NCBI RefSeq assembly: GCF_902497555.1
Contig: NZ_CABVGP010000001.1
Span: 62,001-126,000, forward strand
Reading direction: 5' to 3'
Source of the DNA: Amycolatopsis camponoti
GTDB lineage: Bacteria > Actinomycetota > Actinomycetes > Mycobacteriales > Pseudonocardiaceae
Length of the DNA stretch: 64,000 nucleotides
Numbering within the stretch: the stretch's first letter is position 1; every line of letters starts with the position of its first letter. The notes beneath the pieces were generated by a model. That model did no database searches. It worked only from the letters and a program-made list of their open reading frames with translations, and had not been told where the DNA came from. Of the stretch, positions 55,646 through 64,000 are shown piece by piece. A program made the translations under genes and the position numbers.

Positions 55646-56506
55646 TCAGCTCCCGGTCTTGGACCCCGTCACGTTCTTGGCCCGCTCGGCCAGGTCCCAC
55701 TCGGCGGCGTCCGACGCGGCCGCGACGGCGTCCGCCGGGGTGCCGCCCTGCAGCAGCCGTGCCACTTCGCCGCGCAGCGTCACGAACTCCGCCGACTCGC
55801 GCGTGGTGATCTGGTTGCGCTCGGCCGGCAGGCCCACGCGGAGATCCGCCACGATCGACGCCGGTGACTTCGACAGCACCAGCACCCGGTCGGACAGGTA
55901 GACGCTCTCGTCGATGTCGTGCGTGACGACCAGGATCGTGGTGCCCTGCTCGCGCTGCACCCGCCGGGTCAGGTCCTCGAGCTCGAAACGGGTCTGCGCG
56001 TCGACCGACGCGAACGGCTCGTCCATCAGCAGCAGCGACGGGCGGCTGGCCAGCGCGCGGGCGATCGACACCCGCTGCTGCATGCCACCGGACAGCTGCC
56101 ACGGGAACTTCCCGCCCACGGCGGACAACCCGACCTGCTCCAGCGCCTCGGCCGCCCGCGAACGCCGTTCCGCGCGGGAGATCGACCGCCAGCGCAACGG
56201 GAACTCGACGTTCTTCTGCACCGAAAGCCACGGGAAGAGCGACCGGCTGTAGTCCTGGAACACGACGGCGAGGTCGTCCGGAACGCCGTTGACGCGGTCG
56301 CCGTGCAGGCTCACCGTGCCCTCGGTCGGCGGGGTCAGCCCGGCGACGCAGCGCAGCAGCGTCGACTTCCCGCAGCCCGACGGGCCGACGATGCTGGCCA
56401 GCTGCCCGGCCTCGACGGTGAACGACAGGTCGTTCACCGCGATGTGCGCTTTCGCGCCTGTGCCGTAGCGGTGACTGAGGCCGGAAACTTCGAGCATGGT
56501 TGACAT
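55646..56506 (-). CDS. ABC transporter ATPase, nitrate/sulfonate/taurine (NMT1) type
   Basis: A 286-residue nucleotide-binding protein: Walker A GPSGCGKST, Q-loop VFQDYSRSLFPW, signature LSGGMQQRVSIARAL and Walker B LLLMDEPF, then the H-loop VTHDID. The DYSRSLFPWLSV segment groups it with SsuB/TauB. ATG at 56506, 19 nt after the permease stop. It is the last gene of a binding protein-permease-permease-ATPase operon. The C-terminal 40 residues are an unusual acidic extension. Confidence 0.93.
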   Translation of the reverse strand: MSTMLEVSGLSHRYGTGAKAHIAVNDLSFTVEAGQLASIVGPSGCGKSTLLRCVAGLTPPTEGTVSLHGDRVNGVPDDLAVVFQDYSRSLFPWLSVQKNVEFPLRWRSISRAERRSRAAEALEQVGLSAVGGKFPWQLSGGMQQRVSIARALASRPSLLLMDEPFASVDAQTRFELEDLTRRVQREQGTTILVVTHDIDESVYLSDRVLVLSKSPASIVADLRVGLPAERNQITTRESAEFVTLRGEVARLLQGGTPADAVAAASDAAEWDLAERAKNVTGSKTGS

Positions 56507-56525
56507 GGGAGAGGCCTTTCCAGCG

Positions 56526-57359
56526 TCAGTCGCGGCCGAGACGGGCCGGCTGCCAGGCCAGCACCCGCCGTTCGGCGGCCAGGAAGATCGTGTTGAAGAG
56601 GTAGCCGAGGATGCCGAGCAGCACCAGCCACGACCACATGGTCGGGAAGTCGAAGTCCTGCTGGGCGTTCATCAGCGACCGCCCGATGCCGTTGTACGCG
56701 CCGACCAGCTCGGAGACCACCATCAGCAGCAGCGAGATGGACAGGCTGACCCGCAGACCGGCGAAGATCTTCGGCGCCGCCGCGGGCAGCACCACCATCG
56801 TGATCCAGTACCGCTTCGGCGTGCGGAAGGACCGTGAGGTTTCGACCTTCACTTGGTCGACCGAGCGGACACCGTCGACCGTGTTGAGCAGCACCGGCCA
56901 GATCGAGCCGAAGATGATCGACCCGATCTGCATCCCGGAGCTCAGCCCGAACAGCACCGCGAACACCGGGATCAGCGTGGGCGGCGGGATCGAGCGGAAG
57001 AACGCGAACAGCGGGCCGAGGTAGTCCATCGCCTTCGCGGACCGGCCGACCAGCACACCGAGCGTGATGCCGACGACCGCGGCGAGCGCCCAGCCGCCGA
57101 GCATCCGGCCGAGGCTGGGGAACACGTTGTCGAACACCGCGTCGGTGAGGAAGAGGTGCGAGGCCGGCCCGGTGAACCACAGTTTCGCGGCGGCGACCGC
57201 GATCTCCGTCGGCGGCGGGAAGAACTTGCTGCCGCCCGCGCGGGCGGCGAACTCCCAGACGACCACGAGGATCGCGAAGAGCAGCCAGTTGCGGACGATG
57301 GTGGCGGCACCGCGCGCGGCCCGCCTGCCGACCCGGCCGGTGAGTGTCGCCGCGGTCAT
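56526..57359 (-). CDS. ABC transporter permease (1)
   Basis: A 277-residue BPD_transp_1 protein with about six helices and the EAA loop VETSRSFRTPKRYWITMVVLPAAAP (split: E-T-S-R-S-F-R and VLPAAAPKIFAG). PPPTEI after the first helix is typical of SsuC/TauC permeases. The ATG at 57359 overlaps the stop of the second permease (ATGA), so translation is coupled. The two permeases probably form a heterodimer, unlike the homodimers of standard SsuC. Confidence 0.92.
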   Translation of the reverse strand: MTAATLTGRVGRRAARGAATIVRNWLLFAILVVVWEFAARAGGSKFFPPPTEIAVAAAKLWFTGPASHLFLTDAVFDNVFPSLGRMLGGWALAAVVGITLGVLVGRSAKAMDYLGPLFAFFRSIPPPTLIPVFAVLFGLSSGMQIGSIIFGSIWPVLLNTVDGVRSVDQVKVETSRSFRTPKRYWITMVVLPAAAPKIFAGLRVSLSISLLLMVVSELVGAYNGIGRSLMNAQQDFDFPTMWSWLVLLGILGYLFNTIFLAAERRVLAWQPARLGRD

Positions 57360-58126
57360 GCGATCGCCTCCCGGTCGACGGTGCTCCACCGGAACAGCCG
57401 CTTGCCGAGCTGTTCGAGTCCTTCGTTGATCAGGTACCCCAGTACCCCGGCCACCACGGTACCGGCCAGGACCAGGTCGAACCGGATCGAACCGGAGCTG
57501 GCGACGAGGATGAAGCTGCCGAGCCCGACTTCGGAGCCGGCCAGGAACTCCACGCTGACGACGGCGATCAGCGAGATGGTCGCCGACAGCCGGAGGCCGG
57601 TGAAGACGAACGGCGCGGTCTGCGGCAGCGCGACCGACGACAGGATGCGGAACCGGCTGGTCCCGCACGCGCGCGCGGTCTCCATCAGCACCGGGTCGAT
57701 CTCACCCATGCCGTAGATGGTGTTGAACATGATCGGCCACAGCGAGGCGTACACCGCGAGGGAGATCTTGGCGTCGGGACCGGAGCCGATCACCAGCAGC
57801 ACCAGCGGCACCAGCGCGGTGACCGGGATCGGGCGGAGGAATTCGACGATCGCGGCGGTGGCGGTGCGCAGCACCGGGACACTGCCCAGCAGCAGCCCGG
57901 CGGGCACGCCGACGGCGATCGCGATGGCGATGGCGATCAGCCAGGCGAGCATCGTCGCGACGATGTCGCGGATGAAGTCGGGGTCGCCCAGCAGGTCGCC
58001 GACGGTGACCAGGACGACGCTCGGCGGGGGGATGAACGTTTTACTGACGAGGCCGACCTGGACGACGACCTCCCAGAGCAGGAGGAAACCGACCAGGCCG
58101 GCCAGGCCGCGAAACAGCTTCGTCAC
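57356..58126 (-). CDS. ABC transporter permease (2)
   Basis: A 256-residue BPD_transp_1 protein: TFIPPPSVVLVTVGDL after the first helix and the EAA loop METARACGTSRFRILSSVALP followed (split) by QTAPFVFTGLRL. Six helices are expected. GTG start at 58126; it lies one base after the binding protein gene's stop and overlaps permease 1 by 4 bp. Confidence 0.92.
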   Translation of the reverse strand: MTKLFRGLAGLVGFLLLWEVVVQVGLVSKTFIPPPSVVLVTVGDLLGDPDFIRDIVATMLAWLIAIAIAIAVGVPAGLLLGSVPVLRTATAAIVEFLRPIPVTALVPLVLLVIGSGPDAKISLAVYASLWPIMFNTIYGMGEIDPVLMETARACGTSRFRILSSVALPQTAPFVFTGLRLSATISLIAVVSVEFLAGSEVGLGSFILVASSGSIRFDLVLAGTVVAGVLGYLINEGLEQLGKRLFRWSTVDREAIA

Positions 58127-58127
58127 G

Positions 58128-59150
58128 TCAGTTGTTCGCCTGCGGCGCGATCATCGGCGCGGCGTCCACCTTGCTGGTGATGACGCCCATCTGCAGCAGC
58201 AGATCGGGGACCCGCTGGAGGCGCCGGGCGTCCAGGGTGGAGCCGTAACCCGGCAGGGTGAGCAGCTTGGCCGTGTCCTGGTCGATCTTCGCGTACTTCA
58301 CCAACAGCGGCTCGACCTTCGCGCGGTCGTTGATCGCGTCGAGGGTGGCCTTCTTCATGGCGCGCTGGAAGGCCGCGAGGGTCTTCGGGTTCGCCTGCAC
58401 CCACTTCGTCGCCGCGCCGTAGCCGGTCAGCGGGAAGTCCTGGGTGGCGCCGGTGTTGATGTCGATGATCGGCGTGGCGCCGGCCACCTTCGCCGCCTGC
58501 GAGAGCTGCGGCTCCGGCATGTAGGCCGCGTCGACCTGACCCTGCTGCAGCGCGGCCGCCATGTTCGGGAGCGGGATCGGCACCCAGTTGACCTTGGAGT
58601 AGTCGACGCCGTGGTCCTTCATCACCGACTTGGTGAGGATGTCGGACGCGGTGTTCTTGGCGGTGATCGCGATGCGCCTGCCCGCCAGGTCCGCGACCGT
58701 CTTGACCGGCGAGTTCGGCACGGTCACGATCGCGTTGCTCTTGGCGTTCACCGAGGTGCCGTCGGCCACCAGCTGCACGTCCGCGGCACCGGTGCTCTTG
58801 GCGACGAAGAACGGCGTGTAAGTCGAAAGAGCGATGTCCGCTTCCCCGGAAATCGCCTTCGTCATCGAAGCTTGCCCGCTCGGCGCGATGACCTGCTCGA
58901 CCTCGAGACCCTCGGCCTTGAAGTAACCGCCGTCCTGGGCGAGCCAGAACGGCGCGAGGTCGGTGGTCGGCAGAATCGAGACCTTGATCTTCGACTTCTC
59001 CAGGCCGCCCCCGTTCGACGAGGCGTTCGAGTCGTCCGAGCCGAGCGCGCTGCAGCCGGTGAGGGCTGTCGCGGCTGCGACGGTGAGGGCGAGCCCGAGC
59101 GCGGCGCGGCGAGTGCGAACCCGGCCACTGCTCATGGCGTTTCCAAGCAA
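58128..59150 (-). CDS. ABC substrate-binding lipoprotein, NMT1/SsuA type
   Basis: A 340-residue lipoprotein with a lipobox (ALTGC, Cys near residue 33) and a binding fold starting ILPTTDLAPFWLAQDGGYFKAEGL. KTVADLAGRRIAITA is the usual hinge-side motif. Ligand is unknown; nitrate, sulfonates, taurine or thiamine precursors are bound by relatives. The TTG at 59150 has AAGGAG 6 nt upstream; an ATG at 59135 would also work. First gene of the importer operon and similar to the orphan lipoprotein at 45001. Confidence 0.9.
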   Translation of the reverse strand: MLGNAMSSGRVRTRRAALGLALTVAAATALTGCSALGSDDSNASSNGGGLEKSKIKVSILPTTDLAPFWLAQDGGYFKAEGLEVEQVIAPSGQASMTKAISGEADIALSTYTPFFVAKSTGAADVQLVADGTSVNAKSNAIVTVPNSPVKTVADLAGRRIAITAKNTASDILTKSVMKDHGVDYSKVNWVPIPLPNMAAALQQGQVDAAYMPEPQLSQAAKVAGATPIIDINTGATQDFPLTGYGAATKWVQANPKTLAAFQRAMKKATLDAINDRAKVEPLLVKYAKIDQDTAKLLTLPGYGSTLDARRLQRVPDLLLQMGVITSKVDAAPMIAPQANN

Positions 59151-59851
59151 GGCCTGCTCCTTGAGTGAAAATTGACGGTTGGTGGACCGAATCCCGGGGA
59201 AGTACGTGACTCATTCTCGGGAGTACGCGGGTCACTGTAGAGGCGGTGACAGCTCGCTCACAACGGGTGGGTTAAATACCCGAGAGGGTGGTGCAGGTCA
59301 CTCTTTTGGCCTCTGGTCTAGACCCACTGCTCCACTCGCCGTAGCTGTTCACCCAGCGTAGGGCCGAGTTCTTGATTAAGGGATCACCAGCTGTGCGCCG
59401 ACTGAGCGAACGCTGTGCAACATCGGGCACGAAGCGTCGGGAGGGTTACATCTTCCCCGGCCGTTCGCTACCCTCTGCACCTGCGGGGAGGTATCAACCT
59501 CCGATGTAGTGAGAGAGAGTGCCTGGATGGCCGATCAAGTCGATCCCCGGTTTACCAGGGCACGCTGTGCTTTTCCTGAGAGAATCTCCCCCGCAGAGAC
59601 CGCCGCCTGGCCGTGCCCCGCCGCTGTGCCGGTGGGCTAGGCGAACGAACCAAGACCGATGCAGGACCAGCGCAGGGACCCGACCGTGATGCTCGAGCTG
59701 AACCGATTCCGCCCGACCGGGCGGGGTTCAGGAACCCCCGTCGAAGACGATCTTTTCACCCGTACGGGTAGCGTCTCGCGCTGGGCTCCTACCGATCGGT
59801 CGATGAGCCGGAGCGCCGGGAGCGTGCTGACGAGTGGCTGAGGAGAACGCG
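59151..59851. other. Long gene-free divergent region
   Basis: About 700 nt between the importer operon and the conservon with no convincing gene. It holds a DasR-like palindrome (59314), an exact hairpin GGAGGT-ATCA-ACCTCC (59487-59502), and two weak short frames (37 codons at 59527, 60 codons at 59659) without ribosome sites or similarity. Promoters of both flanking operons must lie here; a small RNA is possible. Confidence 0.6.
59314..59325. promoter_or_regulatory. DasR/GntR-type operator-like palindrome
   Basis: TGGTCTAGACCC contains the exact core GGTCTAGACC of known DasR sites and differs from TGGTCTAGACCA only in the last base. It lies 164 nt upstream of the ABC importer operon. Confidence 0.5.
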
Positions 59852-62800
59852 ATGCGCCCTGGCGGGCGCTGGACCGACCAGGGTTTCACGAGCACGAACG
59901 ATGATGGTGGTGCGGCGGTGCCGAACGAAGACGCCGCGGGGGTAGGAGGGCCCCCCGCGCAGTCGCCCGGAGATGCTCCGGGCCGGAAGGCCGGGCTGTT
60001 CTCCGGCATGCGCGACTGGAGGGTGCGGTCCAAGCTGGCCGCGATCCTCCTGATCCCGACCTTGACCGCGCTCGTGCTGGGCACGTTGCGCGTGGTCGAC
60101 GACGCTCAGCAGGCGACGGAGTTCCAGCAGACCGCCGACCAGGTCGCGTTCGCCGTCAAGGTCACCACGGTTGTGCACGAACTGCAGAACGAGCGGTCGC
60201 TGGCGGTCGCGCGGATCTCGTCCGCGAACCCGCTGCTGCAGACCGGGCTCGACTCGCAGATCGCGAAGGTCGACCGAGAGGTCACCAACCTGCGCAGCGC
60301 GGCCTCGACCCTCACCTACGACGACCAGGCGACCAAGGACCGGTACGCCCGCGGTATCCAGCGCCTCGACGCGCTGCGTCCGCTGCGGGCGGCGTTCAAC
60401 ACCGCGAACGGCCTGCCCGACATCACGGTGATGACCGCCTACTCCGGCATCCTCGACGCGCTGATCGAACTCGGCCGCGAGGTGACCACCGCGGTCACCG
60501 ACCGGGACGTGCTGCGCCTCGGCACGAGCACGCAGGCGATCAGCGAGGCCAAGGAGTTCACCACCCGCGCCGACGCCGAGCTGCAGATCGCGGCGTTCCG
60601 CGGGAGCTTCCCCGGTGACCTCCTGGACCAGACGCGCGCGTCGGCCTCCAGTGCGGACGCCTCGGTCTCGGCCTTCCTCGCGAACGCCGACGACGACCAG
60701 CGCCAGCTCTACAACGACACCTACTCCGGCCCGGAGGTCGACGACCGGCGGCGGATCCAGACCGCGGCGTTCGCCTTCGCTCAGACGGGTGACGCGCCGA
60801 GCATCGACACGACGGCGCTCGGCAAGGACAGCACGGTGTCGGCGGACAAGCTGCACGCCGTCGAGTCGAACCTGCTGGCCCAGCTGAAGACCCGGGCCGA
60901 CGACCTCGCCACGGCGGCGGTCAACTCGGCGTGGGTCGGCGGTGGCGTGGTGCTCGCCGCGCTGGCGGCCGCGATCGCGCTGATGCTCGTCGTCGCCCGC
61001 CTGATGCTGCGCCCGCTGCGGGTGCTGCGGAAGAGCGCGCTCGACGTCGCCTACACGCGACTGCCCGAGACGGTGCAGGCGATCCTCGACGACCCGGACC
61101 CGGTCGGCGCCTCGAGGAAGGCCGTCCAGCCGGTGCCCGTCACCTCCCGCGACGAGATCGGCGAAGTCGCGCGGTCGTTCGACATCGTCCACGAACAAGC
61201 CGTCAAGATGGCCGCCGAGCAGGCCCTCCTGCGCGAGAACGTCAACGGCATCTTCGTGAACCTCTCGCGGCGGTCGCAGCGGCTGGTGGAACGCCAGCTC
61301 GGCGTCATCGACCGCCTCGAGGCCGACGAGCAGGACCCGGACCACTTGGCCAGCCTGTTCGAGCTCGACCACCTGGCCACCCGGCTGCGGCGCAACGGTG
61401 AGTCCCTGCTGGTGCTCTCCGGCGCCGGCCTGGCCAAGTCCGTGCCCAAGCCGGTGCCCGCCGCCGACGTCATCGGCGCCGCGGTGTCCGAGATCGAGCA
61501 GTACGCCCGGATCGAGGTCGGCATCGTGCCCGACGTCGCGGTCCAGGGCCTGGCGATCCACGACCTCGTGCACGTCCTCGCGGAGCTGCTCGACAACGCG
61601 ACCTACTTCTCCGAGCCGGAGACGAAGGTCATCGTGCGCGCCGTGGTGACCCGCCGGAAGGCACTGGCCATCCAGGTCACCGACCACGGTGTCGGCATGA
61701 GCGAAGAGCGGCTGGCCGAGGTCAACGGCCGGCTCGCCGAGCCGCCGGACCTGGACGTGTCGGTGACCCGCCGGATGGGCCTGTACGTGGTCTCCCGGCT
61801 GGCCAAGCGCCACGGCATCGAGGTGCGGCTGCGCGAGAACGAGGACATCGAGGGTGGCGTGATCGCCCGCGTCGTCGTCCCGGCCGAGCTGCTCACGCAC
61901 CTCCGCCCGGGCATGGCGCGGCAGACCCCGCTGCCGCCCAACCGCTCCGAGACGTCGATGTCCATGCCGAGCATCCCGATCCCGGCCGCTCGCTCGGACT
62001 TCGACCAGACGCAGTCGCACACGCCGGTCCCGCCTTCGGCACCGCCGCCCCCGCCGGCACCGGCGCACGAGCCGGTGGCGAACCAGGGCGGGCTGGTCCC
62101 GCTCGACCAGCCGATCAGCCTGGACGACCTGGTCAGCGGCGGCCGCGCGGCGGGCCCGTTCCTGTCGCCCGAGCTGCCGAAGCCCGAGACGCCGGCCTGG
62201 CCGACCGCCGAGGACCTCGCCCCGCTGACGCCGTCGGCGAACGGCGACGGCGCCAGCTCCAGGGCGGGCGACACGCAGTTCGCGCCGCTGGTCCTGCCGA
62301 AGCGCGAGCCGAAGTACGTCCCGCCGGAAGAGCCGCCACCGCCCCCCCCGCGTGCGGAGGAGGTCGGTCCGTCGGCCCTCGAGGACGATGTACCCACCCG
62401 GCGGCTGCCCATCTACCAGTCGGTGCTGTCACGCTGGTTCAGTGAAGGCGACGACTCGCCGGCCGACCCGGTTCCGGCGCAGGGTGACGGTGAAGACCCG
62501 AACCTGCCGCCGCTCACCGGCTCCTCCGAGCCGGTCGCGGAGCGGACCGTCGTCGCCGAACCGGTCACGCGGCGCCAAGAGCGCGAACAGCGCGAGCCGC
62601 GCGAACAGGTGGACGAGCTGCTGCCGACCGCGGCGACCCGGCACCCGCTCCTCCCGCCCGACGACGGCTGGCACAGTGCCTCCGACGACGGCTGGCAGAA
62701 GGCGCAGTCGCTGCTCGAGTCCAAGAACGAGGAGATCACCACGGCCGGGCTGCCCAAGCGCGTCCCGAACGCCTACCTGGTTCCGGGGTCGATCAACAGT

Positions 62801-63034
62801 CCTTCTGCCGGCGCGCCGGCCCAGAACAACTTCGCGGACAACACCGCGGGCATGCCCGGAACGGGTGCGATCACCCGCTCGGCGTCCGCGGCGCGGAGCA
62901 GGATGGCAAGCTTCCAGCGGGGCTACACCTCGGGACGGCACGCTTTGAAGGAGCTCCCGGCCGAAGAACAGCTGGAAAGCAGCAGGGTTCCGGGGCGTGG
63001 CAACACCACAGACAGCAGTGAGGAGCGAAAGTGA
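59852..63034 (+). CDS. CvnA-type sensor histidine kinase-like protein (conservon)
   Basis: A 1060-residue membrane protein: TM1 ([18 protein letters not shown]), extracellular NIT-type helical domain ([15 protein letters not shown]) to about residue 350, TM2 ([20 protein letters not shown]), linker, [14 protein letters not shown] helix and HATPase_c ([19 protein letters not shown]). A long Pro/Glu-rich tail of about 370 residues follows. ATG at 59852 has GAGGAG upstream. It is the first gene of a conservon (CvnA-B-C) that feeds a small GTPase; 17 residues in the tail resemble those of the orphan copy at 46153. The stop overlaps the next start (GTGA). Confidence 0.92.
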   Translation: MRPGGRWTDQGFTSTNDDGGAAVPNEDAAGVGGPPAQSPGDAPGRKAGLFSGMRDWRVRSKLAAILLIPTLTALVLGTLRVVDDAQQATEFQQTADQVAFAVKVTTVVHELQNERSLAVARISSANPLLQTGLDSQIAKVDREVTNLRSAASTLTYDDQATKDRYARGIQRLDALRPLRAAFNTANGLPDITVMTAYSGILDALIELGREVTTAVTDRDVLRLGTSTQAISEAKEFTTRADAELQIAAFRGSFPGDLLDQTRASASSADASVSAFLANADDDQRQLYNDTYSGPEVDDRRRIQTAAFAFAQTGDAPSIDTTALGKDSTVSADKLHAVESNLLAQLKTRADDLATAAVNSAWVGGGVVLAALAAAIALMLVVARLMLRPLRVLRKSALDVAYTRLPETVQAILDDPDPVGASRKAVQPVPVTSRDEIGEVARSFDIVHEQAVKMAAEQALLRENVNGIFVNLSRRSQRLVERQLGVIDRLEADEQDPDHLASLFELDHLATRLRRNGESLLVLSGAGLAKSVPKPVPAADVIGAAVSEIEQYARIEVGIVPDVAVQGLAIHDLVHVLAELLDNATYFSEPETKVIVRAVVTRRKALAIQVTDHGVGMSEERLAEVNGRLAEPPDLDVSVTRRMGLYVVSRLAKRHGIEVRLRENEDIEGGVIARVVVPAELLTHLRPGMARQTPLPPNRSETSMSMPSIPIPAARSDFDQTQSHTPVPPSAPPPPPAPAHEPVANQGGLVPLDQPISLDDLVSGGRAAGPFLSPELPKPETPAWPTAEDLAPLTPSANGDGASSRAGDTQFAPLVLPKREPKYVPPEEPPPPPPRAEEVGPSALEDDVPTRRLPIYQSVLSRWFSEGDDSPADPVPAQGDGEDPNLPPLTGSSEPVAERTVVAEPVTRRQEREQREPREQVDELLPTAATRHPLLPPDDGWHSASDDGWQKAQSLLESKNEEITTAGLPKRVPNAYLVPGSINSPSAGAPAQNNFADNTAGMPGTGAITRSASAARSRMASFQRGYTSGRHALKELPAEEQLESSRVPGRGNTTDSSEERK

Positions 63035-63510
63035 CACGGGCGGGTGCAATGCAGCCGGGTGGCTCCGCGCAGCCGAACGGCCAAGCGCATGCCAAGACGA
63101 ACAACGCCGGCAGCTTCGCTTGGCTGATCACGGATTTCGTGCACCGGGTGCCCGGCGCGGCCCACGCGGTCGTGGTGTCGGCCGACGGCCTGCTCCTGGC
63201 GGCTTCGCGAGGCTTGCCGAAGGACCGGGCGGACCAGCTGGCGGCGGTGGCGTCGGGGCTCACGAGCCTCGCGCGCGGCGCGGCCAAGGTGTTCGAAGGC
63301 GGGACGGTCGCGCAGACCGTGGTCGAGATGGCCAACGGCTTCCTCTTCCTCATGCAGGTTTCGGACGGCTCGTGCCTGGCGGTGCTCGGTTCGCCGGAGA
63401 GCGACATCGGCCTGGTCGTCTACGAGATGACCCTGCTGGTGGAGCGGGTCGGTCAGCAGCTGACACCGGAGATGCGGGCCCAGCTGCAGGGCTCGGCAGT
63501 CCGCCGCTGA
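63031..63510 (+). CDS. Roadblock/LC7 domain protein CvnB
   Basis: A 159-residue protein with a roadblock/LC7 fold: [40 protein letters not shown] and [19 protein letters not shown]. In Streptomyces conservons CvnB is the GTPase-activating-like partner of the small GTPase CvnD. The N-terminal 27 residues are a Gly/Gln/Asn-rich extension. GTG start at 63031 overlaps the cvnA-type stop by four bases. Confidence 0.93.
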   Translation: MTRAGAMQPGGSAQPNGQAHAKTNNAGSFAWLITDFVHRVPGAAHAVVVSADGLLLAASRGLPKDRADQLAAVASGLTSLARGAAKVFEGGTVAQTVVEMANGFLFLMQVSDGSCLAVLGSPESDIGLVVYEMTLLVERVGQQLTPEMRAQLQGSAVRR

Positions 63511-63535
63511 GGACACGGGAACCGAGGAGAGAGCC

Positions 63536-64000
63536 GTGGACGACGGGCGCTTGAGGGGCGATGGCCGGCTCGGTGACGACTTCTCCGGCGGGTGGTCCGA
63601 GCAATCGGACGACGGCCGGGAGGACTGGCAGTCGTTCCGGGAACGGGTCGACCGCGAGTGGCGGTCACGCCGGGTGCAGGCGTCCGACAACGACCCCGTG
63701 CGAGAACCCCCGAACTGGCTGACCGACAGCAACGCCGGTCAGGAACCGATCCGGCCGATCCAGCCCGGGAGCGGCGAATACCGCGACCGGCTGCTGGGCG
63801 GCCCGGGAGCCGAGCTGTTCGGCGGGTCGAGCGGGCCGTTGTACGACGCGCACGACTTCGCCGCGTACAGCAACGGCCGCGACCGCGACTACTCGCAGGG
63901 GCCTGACTCCGGCGAGTTCGCGGCGGCCCTGCCGCGGCAGGCCAACCAGGAGTACGTGGACGAGCCGGCGCCGACCGAGATGGAGACCTCGGGCCTGGTC
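63536..64000 (+). CDS. CvnC-like DUF742 protein, N-terminal part (cut by the window edge)
   Basis: A GTG at 63536 with GAGGAGAGA upstream opens a frame that stays open to the window end (155 codons). The visible part is a low-complexity acidic extension (DDFSGGWSEQSDDGRED, REPPNWLTDSNAGQEP) and ends with METSGLV, where the DUF742 domain normally begins (its start is usually LVRPY). Position after CvnB fits CvnC. The extension is longer than in Streptomyces homologues. The domain itself, and any CvnD GTPase, are outside the window. Confidence 0.8.
   Translation, partial: MDDGRLRGDGRLGDDFSGGWSEQSDDGREDWQSFRERVDREWRSRRVQASDNDPVREPPNWLTDSNAGQEPIRPIQPGSGEYRDRLLGGPGAELFGGSSGPLYDAHDFAAYSNGRDRDYSQGPDSGEFAAALPRQANQEYVDEPAPTEMETSGLV

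Noticed and set aside
53993..59150. A mandelate/benzoylformate catabolic cluster including the ABC importer
   Set aside because: The importer is convergent with mdlC, separated by a terminator, and no mandelate dehydrogenase or benzaldehyde dehydrogenase is present, so a joint pathway cannot be supported.
59527..59640. 37-codon leader-peptide candidate
   Set aside because: Weak ribosome-site spacing, no amino-acid bias typical of leader peptides and no similarity.
59659..59841. 60-codon frame before the conservon
   Set aside because: No ribosome site and no recognisable features; kept only as a note in the intergenic entry.

Overview
The window is one continuous piece of a high-GC actinomycete chromosome, most likely from the Pseudonocardiales (Amycolatopsis-like). 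The evidence is a strong GC bias with frequent GTG/TTG starts, SARP-type regulators, an XRE-DUF5753 regulator, conservon (cvn) signalling genes, actinobacterial SOS and CIRCE boxes, and a gene order in the first 27 kb that follows Mycobacterium tuberculosis Rv0415-Rv0440 (thiO-S-G, thiD/thiC, def, DUF3263, VirR-like, CDC48-like ATPase, pssA, psd, moeA, groEL2) with local insertions. No phage, IS element, CRISPR array, tRNA or rRNA gene was recognised.

Layout. 0-9.6 kb: thiamine genes (thiO end, thiS, thiG, a stand-alone thiD, and a TPP-riboswitch-controlled thiC-thiD pair), interleaved with a MarR regulator, a voltage-gated-type ion channel, a secreted PI-PLC-like phosphodiesterase, a quinone-oxidoreductase/HxlR divergent pair and an HtrA-like protease. 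9.7-27 kb: a secreted GH15 glucoamylase, peptide deformylase, DUF3263 and LytR_C proteins, a CDC48-like AAA ATPase, the phosphatidylethanolamine pathway (pssA, psd), an ArsR-MFS operon with a clear operator, moeA, two AIM24 proteins, a cold-shock protein, a membrane Ser/Thr kinase, and groEL behind two CIRCE boxes. 27-43 kb: PspC, a 5'-truncated nucleotidyltransferase, menC, two large SARP/NB-ARC/TPR regulators, DUF72, DUF4253 behind two LexA-like boxes, and two adjacent secreted hydrolases (GH19-like and CHAP) that carry the same seven-repeat propeller-like module; then an XPB helicase. 43-64 kb: an LppU-like membrane protein, an FAD monooxygenase, an orphan NMT1-type lipoprotein, an orphan CvnA-type kinase, cutC, a TPR protein, an S53 peptidase, an XRE-DUF5753 regulator, benzoylformate decarboxylase, a complete four-gene NMT1-type ABC importer, and at the edge the start of a conservon (CvnA, roadblock/LC7 CvnB, truncated DUF742 CvnC).

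How it fits together. The thi genes make both thiamine precursors (thiazole by ThiO/S/G, HMP-PP by ThiC/ThiD) and end product closes the thiC riboswitch. PssA and Psd act in sequence. The two propeller-module hydrolases lie 26 nt apart and 130 nt downstream of a SARP regulator, which suggests a co-regulated wall- or chitin-directed secreted pair; this is the most novel-looking unit in the window. Non-coding structure is unusually rich: three copies of one hairpin repeat between convergent genes (with a compensatory base change), a 21-bp-phased array of ATCACGCGTGAT palindromes between pssA and the AAA ATPase gene, tandem 14-bp, 36-bp and ~29-bp repeats and a 126-nt inverted repeat around DUF72/DUF4253, and several near-perfect operators.
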